Of a DNA stretch of 64,000 nucleotides, positions 52,642 through 61,639 are shown in pieces. The translations under genes were made by a program, and so were the position numbers. Under the pieces are notes generated by a model, which did no database searches, had not been told where the DNA came from, and was given only the letters and a program-made list of their open reading frames with translations. The stretch spans positions 2,666,001 through 2,730,000 of the forward strand of contig NZ_OY780958.1 of NCBI RefSeq assembly GCF_963675985.1, given 5' to 3'. Position 1 is the stretch's first letter, and each line of letters starts with the position of its first letter. Origin of the DNA: an uncultured Roseibium sp. (GTDB taxonomy: Bacteria > Pseudomonadota > Alphaproteobacteria > Rhizobiales > Stappiaceae).

Positions 52642-52719
52642 ATGTTCCGCACCATCATCACATCGGCCATCATCGCCTTTTCCACTATCGCCCCGGTCGC
52701 GTTGTCGAGCGAACACTAA
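52642..52719 (+). CDS. Possible 25-residue signal-peptide-like small protein or gene remnant
   Basis: Reads MFRTIITSAIIAFSTIAPVA then LSSEH and stop. AGGAGAG lies 7 nt before the ATG. It looks like a signal peptide with almost no mature part, so it may be a membrane micropeptide or the 5' remnant of a truncated secreted-protein gene. Too short for certainty. Confidence 0.35.
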   Translation: MFRTIITSAIIAFSTIAPVALSSEH

Positions 52720-52758
52720 GATACCGGTCCGTCGCCGGCGACTGGCTCGACCTTCCAC

Positions 52759-53175
52759 TCAGCCAAAATGTGCCACCACCTGCCTCTGGTGCGGGCGGGT
52801 GCGGTGTTCGAACAGGTAGATGCCCTGCCAGGTCCCGAGCGCCATTCGGCCGTTCATGACCGGGATGGAGAGCGACACCGGCAGGAGCGCCGCCTTGATG
52901 TGGGCCGGCATGTCGTCCGGGCCTTCCAGAGTATGAACCAGGTAGTTCATGGACGGATCGTCCGCCGGCGGGACGAGGCGTTCCAGAAAGGCAGACAGAT
53001 CACGCTGCACATCCGGATCGGCGTTTTCCTGGATCAGCAGGGAACAGGACGTGTGGCGGACGAAAAGGGTGAGCAGGCCATCCCGCGCGCCTTCGTCCTC
53101 AAGCCAGCCGGCCACGGTCCCGGTGAATTCGTAGAGGCCTGCCCCATGGGTCTGAAGCGCGAATACGGTCTGCAT
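52759..53175 (-). CDS. YjbQ/UPF0047 family protein
   Basis: A 138-residue cytoplasmic protein. Family hallmarks are TLFVRHTSCSLLIQENADPD, the middle MNYLVHTLEGPDDMPAHIKA and the C-terminal LGTWQGIYLFEHR. E. coli YjbQ has weak thiamin-phosphate synthase activity, but the physiological role is unsettled. Start at MQTVFALQTH. It is divergent from the glycosyltransferase gene. Confidence 0.93.
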   Translation of the reverse strand: MQTVFALQTHGAGLYEFTGTVAGWLEDEGARDGLLTLFVRHTSCSLLIQENADPDVQRDLSAFLERLVPPADDPSMNYLVHTLEGPDDMPAHIKAALLPVSLSIPVMNGRMALGTWQGIYLFEHRTRPHQRQVVAHFG

Positions 53176-53369
53176 GCAGTTCTTCCAGCGTTTGAGCGCC
53201 CGGCTTCAGGCGGGAACGTCCAGATCATGACCGCGCTATTGGCGGGGACCGGAATTGTAAATCTCTCGATCTCTCACGGCGAGACCTTCTGTCGTTGCAT
53301 CCACCGCCGATGCGCCTACATGGTGCCAAAGCCCGTTCCCGCCCGTGATCCGCCCCCCCGAGCCCGCAG

Positions 53370-54659
53370 ATGTCTCCAGCCAAGAAAAAAATCCTGATCC
53401 TGACCCTTGGCACGCGGGGCGATGTGCAGCCATTCGTTGCTTTGGCACGTCGGCTCGCCGCAAGCGGCCATGACGTTGTGCTGTCCACCGGACAGGGGTT
53501 TGAGGACATGATTACCGCGGCCGGCGCAACGCCACGGCCTGTTTCCGTTAATTACGCGGACATCGTTGCCCGACCCGACATCACGAAGGCTCTTCACAAT
53601 AGTGTCGGCATGATCAGGATTGCGCGCTGGGCCCTTCAGGTCCAGCGCGATATTGCCGAAGAGCTGTGGCAGATCGGGCTGGACACCCGGCCGGATCTGA
53701 TCGTCTTCAACCCGAAGGGCGTTGTCGGCACACTGCTCGGGCGCGCCCTGAACGTTCCGGCCATTCCGGTCATGATTCAACCAATGTTTTCGGTGACCGG
53801 CGCCTTTCCGCCGAATTTTCTCAATCTGCCGAACCTGGGTCCGGCTCTTAACCGGCTGTTGCAACGCGCGTTCACCATCCTCATCGACAAGGGCATTCGG
53901 CCATCGCTGAAACCGGTTCTGAAACACGTGGATCCCGGTATCGCAACGCGCCGGCTAATGGCCGGTCACCTGCCATCCGGCGCGCCCGCACCAAGACTGC
54001 AGGCCTATAGCGCGGTCCTGGCCGACATTCCGGACGACTGGCCTTCAACCGATCCCGTGACCGGCTACTGGTTCACGGATCCCGATCCCGTTTACATTCC
54101 GCCCGAGGCTCTGGCGGCCTTTCTGGATGCCGGGCCGGCCCCGGTCTATGTGGGCTTCGGCAGCATGCCGAGCCGGAAACCCGCGGAGCTGACCAGAACG
54201 GTGCTTGACGCGATTGAGGCAACCGGCATTCGCGCAATCGTAGCCCTCGGCTGGGGAGGGATTGAGGCCGGTGCCCTTCGGCCTGGGCTCAGCGAGCGGG
54301 TTCACGTGCTGAAATCGGCCCCCCATTCCTGGCTGTTTCCGCGTTGTGCGGCTGTCGTTCATCATGGCGGGGCAGGCACCACCCACGAAGGTCTCAGATG
54401 GGGCCGGCCAAGCCTGATTTGTCCGGTCTTCGGCGATCAGCCCTATTGGGGCCGGCGAGTGGCAAGGACGGGCGCAGGGCCGGCCCCGCTTCGCGCTCAA
54501 AAACTGACAGCGGACAAGCTTGCAGGGGCATTACGGGATCTGGAAACCCCCGCCTATGCCAAAACCGCGGCAAGGATCGCGGATAAAATGGCAGCGGAGG
54601 GGGGCCTCGATGAAGCCGCAACCCGGCTGGAAGCCCTCCTGGCCGAAGACGTCCGTTAA
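53370..54659 (+). CDS. UDP-glucosyl/rhamnosyl-type glycosyltransferase (GT1/GT28-like)
   Basis: A 429-residue cytoplasmic GT-B enzyme. The N-terminal acceptor domain starts ILILTLGTRGDVQPFVALA, which is typical of sterol/macrolide glycosyltransferases. The C-terminal domain has VYVGFGSMPSRKPAELT and a nucleotide-sugar motif with CAAVVHHGGAGTTHEGLRWG and FGDQPYWGRRV. Donor is probably UDP- or dTDP-sugar; acceptor is unknown. It lies 75 nt before the glutamate-synthase-like gene. Confidence 0.9.
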   Translation: MSPAKKKILILTLGTRGDVQPFVALARRLAASGHDVVLSTGQGFEDMITAAGATPRPVSVNYADIVARPDITKALHNSVGMIRIARWALQVQRDIAEELWQIGLDTRPDLIVFNPKGVVGTLLGRALNVPAIPVMIQPMFSVTGAFPPNFLNLPNLGPALNRLLQRAFTILIDKGIRPSLKPVLKHVDPGIATRRLMAGHLPSGAPAPRLQAYSAVLADIPDDWPSTDPVTGYWFTDPDPVYIPPEALAAFLDAGPAPVYVGFGSMPSRKPAELTRTVLDAIEATGIRAIVALGWGGIEAGALRPGLSERVHVLKSAPHSWLFPRCAAVVHHGGAGTTHEGLRWGRPSLICPVFGDQPYWGRRVARTGAGPAPLRAQKLTADKLAGALRDLETPAYAKTAARIADKMAAEGGLDEAATRLEALLAEDVR

Positions 54660-54734
54660 ACGGATCCGTTGCATTTTCGAAAGACTTTTCGTTTAAGGTC
54701 ATCACCAAAGACCGATTGTCAGGACCCGATCGCA

Positions 54735-56363
54735 ATGTTTCGCCCCCGCTACGCCGTTTTTCTCGGCATCCTCGTTCTCGCCGCCGTCACCTTCACCCTG
54801 ATGTTCGCCGTGAACTGGCATTTCATCTGGCCATTCGTGATCCTGGCCGCCCTCTCCGCTGTCGGCATCTACGATCTGGTCCAGAAACACCACGCGGTCC
54901 TGCGCAATTATCCGGTCACCGGGCATTTCCGGTACCTGTTTGAGGCCATCCGGCCTGAAATGCGCCAGTATTTCTTCGAGAGCAACCTGGACGGCCGGCC
55001 GTTTGCCCGCGAAAAGCGGTCACTGGTCTATGACCGGGCCAAGGACATCGAGGGCAATGTTCCCTTCGGAACGGAATATGACGTCTATGACGTCGACTAT
55101 TCCTGGGTAAACCATTCCGTCGTGCCCTGTCACAACGAAGACACCGACTACCGGGTCACCGTCGGCGGGCCGGACTGCAAGAAGCCCTATTCAGTGTCGC
55201 TGTTCAATATCTCCGCGATGAGTTTCGGCTCGCTGTCGGGCAATGCCATCCTGGCGCTCAACACCGGTGCCAGGATGGGCGGCTTTGCCCATGACACCGG
55301 AGAAGGCAGCGTGTCGCGCTATCATCGGCAGGGCGGCGGCGACCTGATCTGGGAACTCGGCTCCGGCTATTTTGGCTGCCGCGCCGATGACGGCACCTTC
55401 GATCCGGACAAATTCGAAGCCCAGGCGAAGACCGACCAGATCAAGATGATCGAAATCAAGCTCAGCCAGGGAGCAAAGCCGGGCCACGGCGGCGTGCTTC
55501 CCGGGCCCAAGGTTACCGAGGAAATCGCAGAGGCCCGTGGCGTACCGGTTGGCGTGGAGTGCGTCTCGCCGGCCGCGCATTCGGCCTTTTCCACGCCCCT
55601 GGAACTTCTGGACTTCATTGCCACGCTCAGAAAACTCTCGGGCGGCAAACCGGTTGGCTTCAAGCTGTGCCTCGGTCATCGCTGGGAATTCATGGCCATC
55701 GCGAAAGCCATGCTCAAGACTGGCATCAAACCGGACTTCATCGTGGTCGACGGCGCCGAAGGCGGTACCGGCGCGGCACCGGTGGAATTCACCAACCGGC
55801 TGGGCACACCGCTCCGCCAGGGGCTCACCTTCGTACACAATGTACTGGTCGGGACAGGCCTGCGCGGCGATATCAAAATCGGTGCGAGCGGCAAGCTGGT
55901 CAGCGCCTTCGATATTGCAGGCGCCCTGTCGCTCGGCGCCGACTGGGTCAACTGCGCTCGCGGGTTCATGTTCGCGCTCGGCTGCATCCAATCGCAAAGC
56001 TGCCACACCAACCGCTGCCCGACGGGGGTCGCCACCCAGGACAAGAAGCGCCAGGAAGCGCTGGTCGTTCCGGACAAGGCAACGCGCGTCTTCAACTTCC
56101 ACCGCAACACGCTGAAGGCCGTGGCCGAATTCACGGCCGCTTCCGGCCTGCACCACCCGAATGAGTTCCGGCCCGAATTCATCTATCTGCGGGAAGGTCA
56201 CCGCCAGGTGTTGCCGGCCAGTGCCGCCATGACGTGGCTGCGTGAGGGACAGTTGCTCGACGACGAAGATATTCCGGGATTCACGACCTACTGGATGATG
56301 GCACAGGCGGAAAGCTTCGAACCGATGAAGACCGTCTCGGAGGTCAAGCAGGCTGCCGGCTGA
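54735..56363 (+). CDS. FMN-binding glutamate synthase-family protein
   Basis: A 542-residue membrane-anchored protein: two hydrophobic helices (YAVFLGILVLAAVTFTLMFA, FVILAALSAVGIYDL), then the FMN domain of glutamate synthase large subunits (GSLSGNAILALNTGARMGGF, DFIVVDGAEGGTGAAPVEFT) and a cluster CIQSQSCHTNRCPTGVATQD that matches the 3Fe-4S ligand region. It lacks the glutaminase domain, so it is not a full GOGAT. Such stand-alone proteins may transfer glutamate-type electrons or make a different product. I start at MFRPRYAV. Confidence 0.9.
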   Translation: MFRPRYAVFLGILVLAAVTFTLMFAVNWHFIWPFVILAALSAVGIYDLVQKHHAVLRNYPVTGHFRYLFEAIRPEMRQYFFESNLDGRPFAREKRSLVYDRAKDIEGNVPFGTEYDVYDVDYSWVNHSVVPCHNEDTDYRVTVGGPDCKKPYSVSLFNISAMSFGSLSGNAILALNTGARMGGFAHDTGEGSVSRYHRQGGGDLIWELGSGYFGCRADDGTFDPDKFEAQAKTDQIKMIEIKLSQGAKPGHGGVLPGPKVTEEIAEARGVPVGVECVSPAAHSAFSTPLELLDFIATLRKLSGGKPVGFKLCLGHRWEFMAIAKAMLKTGIKPDFIVVDGAEGGTGAAPVEFTNRLGTPLRQGLTFVHNVLVGTGLRGDIKIGASGKLVSAFDIAGALSLGADWVNCARGFMFALGCIQSQSCHTNRCPTGVATQDKKRQEALVVPDKATRVFNFHRNTLKAVAEFTAASGLHHPNEFRPEFIYLREGHRQVLPASAAMTWLREGQLLDDEDIPGFTTYWMMAQAESFEPMKTVSEVKQAAG

Positions 56364-56714
56364 TAACTTGCGGGGAGCGTCTGCCCGTCATAGATGGCGG
56401 CGAGATGACCTCGCCGTTTTTCACCCTGCCGAGGACCGTCACAGGGACTGCAGGCATGTCCGAATTTGGCGCTTCAGGCCGCCAACTCGACCACAGATTG
56501 AAATAAAAAACCCTGCCTTTCGTAGAATTACCACAGATCAACTTTCTAAAAATGCATTTGTTTACAATATGTTTTTAACAAATCAGAAATTTCCTCTGCA
56601 ATTTTCCTGTTTTCGATAATTGCGGGATCGACTCGCTTCCATTTTTTCTTAAAATCAAATTCGTGATGCACCGCACCCTCCCATGCGGGGCCACAACAAA
56701 CAGGACCAGACCAC
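56364..56714. other. 351-bp intergenic region
   Basis: Begins with a terminator (56398-56421). The right half (56480-56660) is AT-rich and probably holds the promoter of the small gene at 56715. No open frame with coding character and no repeat were found. Confidence 0.5.
56398..56421 (+). terminator. Rho-independent terminator of the glutamate synthase-like gene
   Basis: CGGCGAG (56398-56404), loop ATGAC-like, CTCGCCG (56410-56416), then five T. It lies 35 nt after the stop. Confidence 0.7.
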
Positions 56715-56936
56715 ATGCTGTACACCGCCTACGTGGCCGTGTGCCTTGCATCCGTGCCGGTCCAGGACTGCAATCGGAATACGGCGCTCGACTGGATGGT
56801 GGCGCCGGGACAGTATCCCCTGTCTTATTGCATGGTCCATGGACAACAGTACGCCGCCACGTCCGGCATCGTTCACGACGGCGAAATTGTGAAGGTTTAC
56901 TGCAAGGCGCCCAGCCAGTTCAAAACGACAGGCTAA
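56715..56936 (+). CDS. Small cysteine-containing protein, conserved in the group
   Basis: A 73-residue protein MLYTAYVAVCLASVPVQDCN then RNTALDWMVAP, YPLSYCMVHGQQYAA and VKVYCKAPSQF. Four cysteines and no hydrophobic signal longer than the N-terminal 15 residues. Similar short proteins exist in Hyphomicrobiales as I recall them; function unknown. A palindromic terminator shared with the convergent chemoreceptor follows 25 nt after the stop. Confidence 0.65.
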   Translation: MLYTAYVAVCLASVPVQDCNRNTALDWMVAPGQYPLSYCMVHGQQYAATSGIVHDGEIVKVYCKAPSQFKTTG

Positions 56937-56960
56937 CCGGCTCCTTCCCTGACGCCACAA

Positions 56961-56995
56961 AAAATCCGGGCCGCCTGGCAGGCGGTCCGGATTTT
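56961..56995. terminator. Bidirectional Rho-independent terminator
   Basis: AAAATCCGGGCCGCC, loop TGGC-like, GGCGGTCCGGATTTT. The stem is nearly perfect and is flanked by A and T tracts, so it can end both the small gene (plus) and the PAS-PAS chemoreceptor (minus). Confidence 0.85.
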
Positions 56996-57032
56996 ACTCT
57001 TTACGAGCAACGCTACGGCACCAACATTGCGC

Positions 57033-58514
57033 CTATACGAGCGTCCTGGACGCGTCACGCACCTTGTTCATGGCCAGTTCGACGTTGTTTGTGGAACCGG
57101 AAATTTCCGTCAGGTTCCGGGTGATCGACTGCACGCCTTCGGAGGCCATCTGCATGTTGCCGGAGATTTCCTGGGTCACCGTCGACTGTTCCTCGACGGC
57201 ACTTGCGATACCGGAGGAGATATCCCTCAGTTCCCGGATAATCTCGAGGATGGAGGCAATGGCCTCTTCCGAATGGCTCGTGGAACTCTGAACGGATTCG
57301 ATTTGCCCCCGGATGTCTTCGGTCGCCTTGCTGGTCTGGGAGGCCAGGCTCTTCACTTCCGACGCCACCACGGCAAACCCCTTGCCGGCTTCCCCCGCGC
57401 GGGCGGCCTCGATGGTGGCATTCAGGGCGAGCAGGTTGGTCTGATTGGCAATGCTTTCGATCAGCTCGATCACCTCGCCGATCTTCTGGGAATCGTCGGC
57501 AAGCCGCGACATGATCCGGCTTGAGCTGTCGGCCTTGTCGACCGCACTTTCGGAGATCGTCATCGCCTGGGTGACCTGGCGGCCGATTTCCTGAATCGAG
57601 GCCACAAGTTCCTCGGAGGCCGCCGCAACCGTCTGAACGCTTGAGGCCGCCTGTGTGGAGGCGCTGGAGGCGCTCGCCGCCTGACCGTTGGTCTGCGTTA
57701 CTGCGTCGGCCATGGAGGCGAGGTCCGCGTCAATGCCTTCCTGTACCTTGCGACGGCGCAGCCGTTCCTCCATCTGCTCCGTGATATCGACCGCGAATTT
57801 CACCACCTTCCGGGGATGACCCTTGGTGTCGAAGATCGGGTTGTAGGTCGCCTGAATCCAGACAGGTTCACCGTTCTTGCCGATGCGCTTGAATTCGCCG
57901 GACTGGAATTTCCCGCGGCGCAATTCGTCCCACATGGACGCATATCCGGACGTGGCGGCATCGGCCGGGTCCACGAACATCCGGTGATGCTTGCCCCTGA
58001 TTTCATCGAGCTCGTAGCCCAGCGCGGACAGGAAATTGTCGTTGGCAGAAATGATCGTGCCGTCGAGTTCGAACTCGATGACGGCCTGGGATCGGTTGAT
58101 GGCGTCGATCTGCCCCTGAGTTTCGGCTTTACGCAACTTTTCGGCCGTGGTGTCCACCGCAATCTTCACCACCTTGATCACTTTTCCGGCGGAATTCAGG
58201 ATCGGATTGTAAGATCCCTGAATCCAGACGTCCCGCCCGCCCTTGGCGATACGGCGATATTCAGAACTCTGGTACTCGCCGCGCCTCAGCGCCTCCCAGA
58301 AAGCGACATAGTCAGGGCTGGCCGCATATTCGGGATCGACGAACATGCTGTGATGTTTTCCCTGAACCTCGTCCAGACTGTATCCCAAGACCTTCAGAAA
58401 ATTCTCGTTAGCCGAGAGGATCGTTCCGTCAGGTGTAAATTCGATCGTTGCGTTGGATTTTTCCAACGCTTTCCAGATCGCGTCCGTTTCGCTCCGAAAA
58501 ATGGCTCTCAGCAT
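57033..58514 (-). CDS. Soluble PAS-PAS chemoreceptor (BdlA-like architecture)
   Basis: A 493-residue cytosolic transducer with no TM helices. Two PAS domains are internally duplicated: NENFLKVLGYSLDEVQGKHH and NDNFLSALGYELDEIRGKHH, each followed by a FVDP... and WIQ.(S/T)YNPI block. The signalling domain ends in the hairpin IANQTNLLALNATIEAARAG EAGKGFAVVA. This is the arrangement of Pseudomonas BdlA, where the PAS domains sense redox or oxygen (haem or flavin). The ligand here is unknown. Lies alone; ends at the shared terminator. Confidence 0.9.
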   Translation of the reverse strand: MLRAIFRSETDAIWKALEKSNATIEFTPDGTILSANENFLKVLGYSLDEVQGKHHSMFVDPEYAASPDYVAFWEALRRGEYQSSEYRRIAKGGRDVWIQGSYNPILNSAGKVIKVVKIAVDTTAEKLRKAETQGQIDAINRSQAVIEFELDGTIISANDNFLSALGYELDEIRGKHHRMFVDPADAATSGYASMWDELRRGKFQSGEFKRIGKNGEPVWIQATYNPIFDTKGHPRKVVKFAVDITEQMEERLRRRKVQEGIDADLASMADAVTQTNGQAASASSASTQAASSVQTVAAASEELVASIQEIGRQVTQAMTISESAVDKADSSSRIMSRLADDSQKIGEVIELIESIANQTNLLALNATIEAARAGEAGKGFAVVASEVKSLASQTSKATEDIRGQIESVQSSTSHSEEAIASILEIIRELRDISSGIASAVEEQSTVTQEISGNMQMASEGVQSITRNLTEISGSTNNVELAMNKVRDASRTLV

Positions 58515-58815
58515 TCAAGTCCCCTAGATCAGATTACTGGCACACTTGTTTCCGGCCATATACGTCAAATTCTGACGTAGAGTACCATTTATCGAATAAA
58601 GTATTTTAATAGGATTAATTTAAGATAAAATATAAATCATAAAGTCGCAAAACTGACGCGTATTAATCCCTGCCATTCTGCCTTTTAGTTGAAACCTCGA
58701 ATGCCGAGTAAAACCCAAAATTGAACTATATGCGAATATATATCAGTGTCATTTTGTCAGTAACGTTGGAACGCTATTTGCCTGATCAGATCTGCAGTCA
58801 TCCGTCTTCGTCGGA
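58515..58815. other. 301-bp AT-rich intergenic region
   Basis: Contains the promoter region of the PAS-PAS chemoreceptor (minus strand). It is strongly AT-rich between 58580 and 58660 and 58720-58760. It holds no supported frame, terminator or repeat. Confidence 0.5.
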
Positions 58816-59307
58816 TCAATCCTGCTGATCGGGAACCTCATCTGGCCATGTGACCACATGATATTCGTATTCCTCGATGGGCATGCCAACTTCGCTGACG
58901 GCGCGACCGCGCACGGAGATGCCGGCTTCGTGGACGGTTTCCGGATCGCCGGATACGAGCGGGTGCCACCAGTAAAGATCTCTGCCTTCACGCACGAGAC
59001 GGTAGGCACAGGTCGGTGGCAGCCAGGTCAGGGTATTGACCTCCTCCACGGTGAGTTGAATGCAGTCAGGCACGGTTTCGGACCGGTTTTCGTAGTCCTT
59101 GCAACGGCAGGTGTCGCAATCGAGCAGTTCACAGGCGACATTCGTCCAGACGATTTCGCCCGTATCCCAGTCTTCCAGCTTGTTCAGGCAACACCGCGCA
59201 CAGCCGTCGCACAGCGATTCCCATTCCGCCCGGCTCATCTCCTCCAGACGCTTTACCCGCCAGAAAGGCCGATCTGCGGTATTTTGCGGCAAGCCAATTG
59301 ATTTCAT
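58816..59307 (-). CDS. YcgN/UPF0260 family cysteine cluster protein
   Basis: A 163-residue protein with the family Cys array: CDGCARCCLNKLED, CELLDCDTCRCKDYENR and DCIQLT, then LPPTCAYRLVREGRDLYWWH. The Cys pattern is that of CxxCxxxCC proteins (YkgJ/UPF0153), probably a metal site. Function unknown. It is divergent from the penicillin-binding protein gene. Confidence 0.93.
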   Translation of the reverse strand: MKSIGLPQNTADRPFWRVKRLEEMSRAEWESLCDGCARCCLNKLEDWDTGEIVWTNVACELLDCDTCRCKDYENRSETVPDCIQLTVEEVNTLTWLPPTCAYRLVREGRDLYWWHPLVSGDPETVHEAGISVRGRAVSEVGMPIEEYEYHVVTWPDEVPDQQD

Positions 59308-59386
59308 CTGCCGTTTCTAGTTCCTTTACGGTAAAACCTTGGGCGTGACCTAGCACCGATTTGAAAGCGCCAGCAAGCAGGATCCG

Positions 59387-61639
59387 ATGGCAAGCGACGA
59401 CAAGTCCGGAAAAGAACAGCCCGACGAAACGCCGGCTTCGAAAGGCCACCCTGGCGCACCCCGGGAGGAAAACGCCCTGCCCGACCCGGCGAGGCCGTCG
59501 CGCAGACGGTCGCTATCGATGTTTTTCCTGTCGGCCGACGCCTGGGTCGACACTTTTCTCTGGCATCTTCTGACCACCCTCCGCCGCGGTTATGAGCGCT
59601 ATGACGTCTTTCTGCGCCGGTTCCGTGCGCGCGGCATCTGGCGCGTACTCAATGAACTCGCCTGCGACGGCCTCACCTACGGTCTGGCCGGGCTGGTGGT
59701 GATGCTTGCGTTCGCCCAACCGGCAATGGAAGCGACACGCCATTCGGACTGGCGCACGACGGACGATTTCGCCGTGACCTTCCTCGACCGTTTCGGCAAG
59801 GAAATCGGCAAGCGCGGTATCGTGCTGAACGATACGGTCCCGCTCGACGAGATCCCAGACGGCCTGATCAAGGCGACGCTTGCCACCGAGGACCGACGTT
59901 TCTTTTCCCATATCGGCATCGATGTCATGGGCACTTTCCGTGCCATGGTGGAAAACGCCCGCGCCGGCGGTGTTGTCCAGGGCGGGTCCACGATCACGCA
60001 GCAGCTCGCAAAGAACCTGTTTCTCTCCAACGAACGGACACTCGCCCGCAAGATCAAGGAAGCCTACCTGGCTCTCTGGCTGGAGGCGAACCTGACCAAG
60101 CAGGACATCCTGAAGCTCTATCTCGACCGGGCCTATATGGGCGGTGGGGTGTTCGGCGTGGCAGCGGCGTCGGACTTCTATTTCAACAAGAACGTCCGTG
60201 AATTGACGCTCGCTGAAAGCGCCATGCTGGCCGGCCTCTACAAGGCACCGGCCAAATACGCACCCCACGTCAATCTGCCGGCGGCGCGCGCCCGCGCCAA
60301 CGAGGTGCTGACCAACATGGTTCAGGCCGGCTTTCTGACCGAGGGACAGGTGATCGGTGCGCGGCGCCATCCGGCGGTCGCCGTAGATCGGAGCCAGGAT
60401 CAGTTGCCGGAGTACTTCCTGGACTGGGGACTGGAAGAGGTGAAGAAGCTCGCCCGCAGCCATCCAGCCCTGGCACGGGACCGGATCGTCACTGTCAGGA
60501 CCACGCTTGACCCCGCCTTACAGAAACAGGCGGATCTCGCCGTGGAAACGGTCCTCAGGGAAAACGGCAAGGCCCGCGATGTCGGTGAGTCCGCCATGGT
60601 CGCCATGCAGACGGACGGAGCCGTGGTCGCGATGGTCGGCGGGCGTTCCTATGGCGAAAGCCAGTTCAACCGGGCCGTCTATGCCCTGCGCCAGCCTGGA
60701 TCCTCGTTCAAGCCCTTCGTCTATATCACCGCCTTCATGAACGGCTACACCAAAGACAGCATCGTGCCGGACGCGCCGCTTTGTATCGGCAACTGGTGCC
60801 CGCGCAACTACGGTCGCAACTATCGCGGCGCGGTGACCCTGAAACTGGCGCTGACCAAATCGATCAACGTTGTCCCGGTGCGCCTGGCCCAGGCGATCGG
60901 CCGCGAGAAGATCATCGAAACCGCCTATGCGATGGGCCTGACCCACGAACTGGAAAACGTGGTAACGCTGCCGATCGGATCGTCGGAAGTTTCGGTGGTC
61001 GATATGGCGGGTTCCTATTCCGTTTTTGCCAACGGCGGCTACAAGGCCACGCCCTATGCGATCCTGGAGGTAAAGAACACCAAGGGTGAAGTGCTCTACG
61101 ACCATGACCGCGACGAACCGGCGCCCAAGCGGGTGCTTCCGGCCGACAAAGTGGCCGAGATGAACGAAATCCTGGTGAATGTGGTCGAGGCCGGCACCGG
61201 CCGCAGGGCCCGTATCAACGGCGTCGTGGCCGCCGGAAAGACCGGCACCACATCCGCTTATCGGGATGCCTGGTTCGTCGGCTATACCGGCAACTTCACC
61301 ACCGCTGTCTGGATGGGCAACGACGACTTTACCTCAACACGCAGGGTCACCGGCGGCAGCCTCCCGGCCATGGCCTGGCAGAAACTGATGGCCTACGCCC
61401 ATGAGAATGTCGAACTGACGCCGATGCCCGGTGTGGACGCGAAAAGCCTGAAACGCATTCCGATCGCAAAGGCGAACGAGGACGAAGACACACGCGTACA
61501 GCCGCGGCTTCTGACCCGGGAAACCCAGGAATTTCTGGAAAATATCGGCAAGGAGCTGAAGACAATCGAACCGGTGGCGGCCGTTACCGATCCACAAAAG
61601 ACAGCGCGCCCGGCAACCAGCGTGGCGGCCGTGCAATGA
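59387..61639 (+). CDS. Bifunctional penicillin-binding protein (transglycosylase/transpeptidase)
   Basis: Polymerises and cross-links peptidoglycan in the periplasm. The 750-residue protein has a long cytoplasmic N-terminus, TM helix (about 95-115), GT51 domain with ATEDRRFFSHIGID (catalytic Glu) and GGSTITQQLAKNLFL, and a transpeptidase domain with Ser in PGSSFKPFVY, SxN in TKSINVV and KTG in AGKTGTTSAYRDAWFVGYTG. This is the PBP1-type class A enzyme. The stop overlaps the next ATG (ATGA), so a DUF1214 protein is co-translated. Confidence 0.94.
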   Translation: MASDDKSGKEQPDETPASKGHPGAPREENALPDPARPSRRRSLSMFFLSADAWVDTFLWHLLTTLRRGYERYDVFLRRFRARGIWRVLNELACDGLTYGLAGLVVMLAFAQPAMEATRHSDWRTTDDFAVTFLDRFGKEIGKRGIVLNDTVPLDEIPDGLIKATLATEDRRFFSHIGIDVMGTFRAMVENARAGGVVQGGSTITQQLAKNLFLSNERTLARKIKEAYLALWLEANLTKQDILKLYLDRAYMGGGVFGVAAASDFYFNKNVRELTLAESAMLAGLYKAPAKYAPHVNLPAARARANEVLTNMVQAGFLTEGQVIGARRHPAVAVDRSQDQLPEYFLDWGLEEVKKLARSHPALARDRIVTVRTTLDPALQKQADLAVETVLRENGKARDVGESAMVAMQTDGAVVAMVGGRSYGESQFNRAVYALRQPGSSFKPFVYITAFMNGYTKDSIVPDAPLCIGNWCPRNYGRNYRGAVTLKLALTKSINVVPVRLAQAIGREKIIETAYAMGLTHELENVVTLPIGSSEVSVVDMAGSYSVFANGGYKATPYAILEVKNTKGEVLYDHDRDEPAPKRVLPADKVAEMNEILVNVVEAGTGRRARINGVVAAGKTGTTSAYRDAWFVGYTGNFTTAVWMGNDDFTSTRRVTGGSLPAMAWQKLMAYAHENVELTPMPGVDAKSLKRIPIAKANEDEDTRVQPRLLTRETQEFLENIGKELKTIEPVAAVTDPQKTARPATSVAAVQ

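Noticed and set aside
56344..56541. A 65-codon minus-strand frame after the glutamate synthase-like gene
   Set aside because: It covers the terminator and lacks a ribosome site and coding character.
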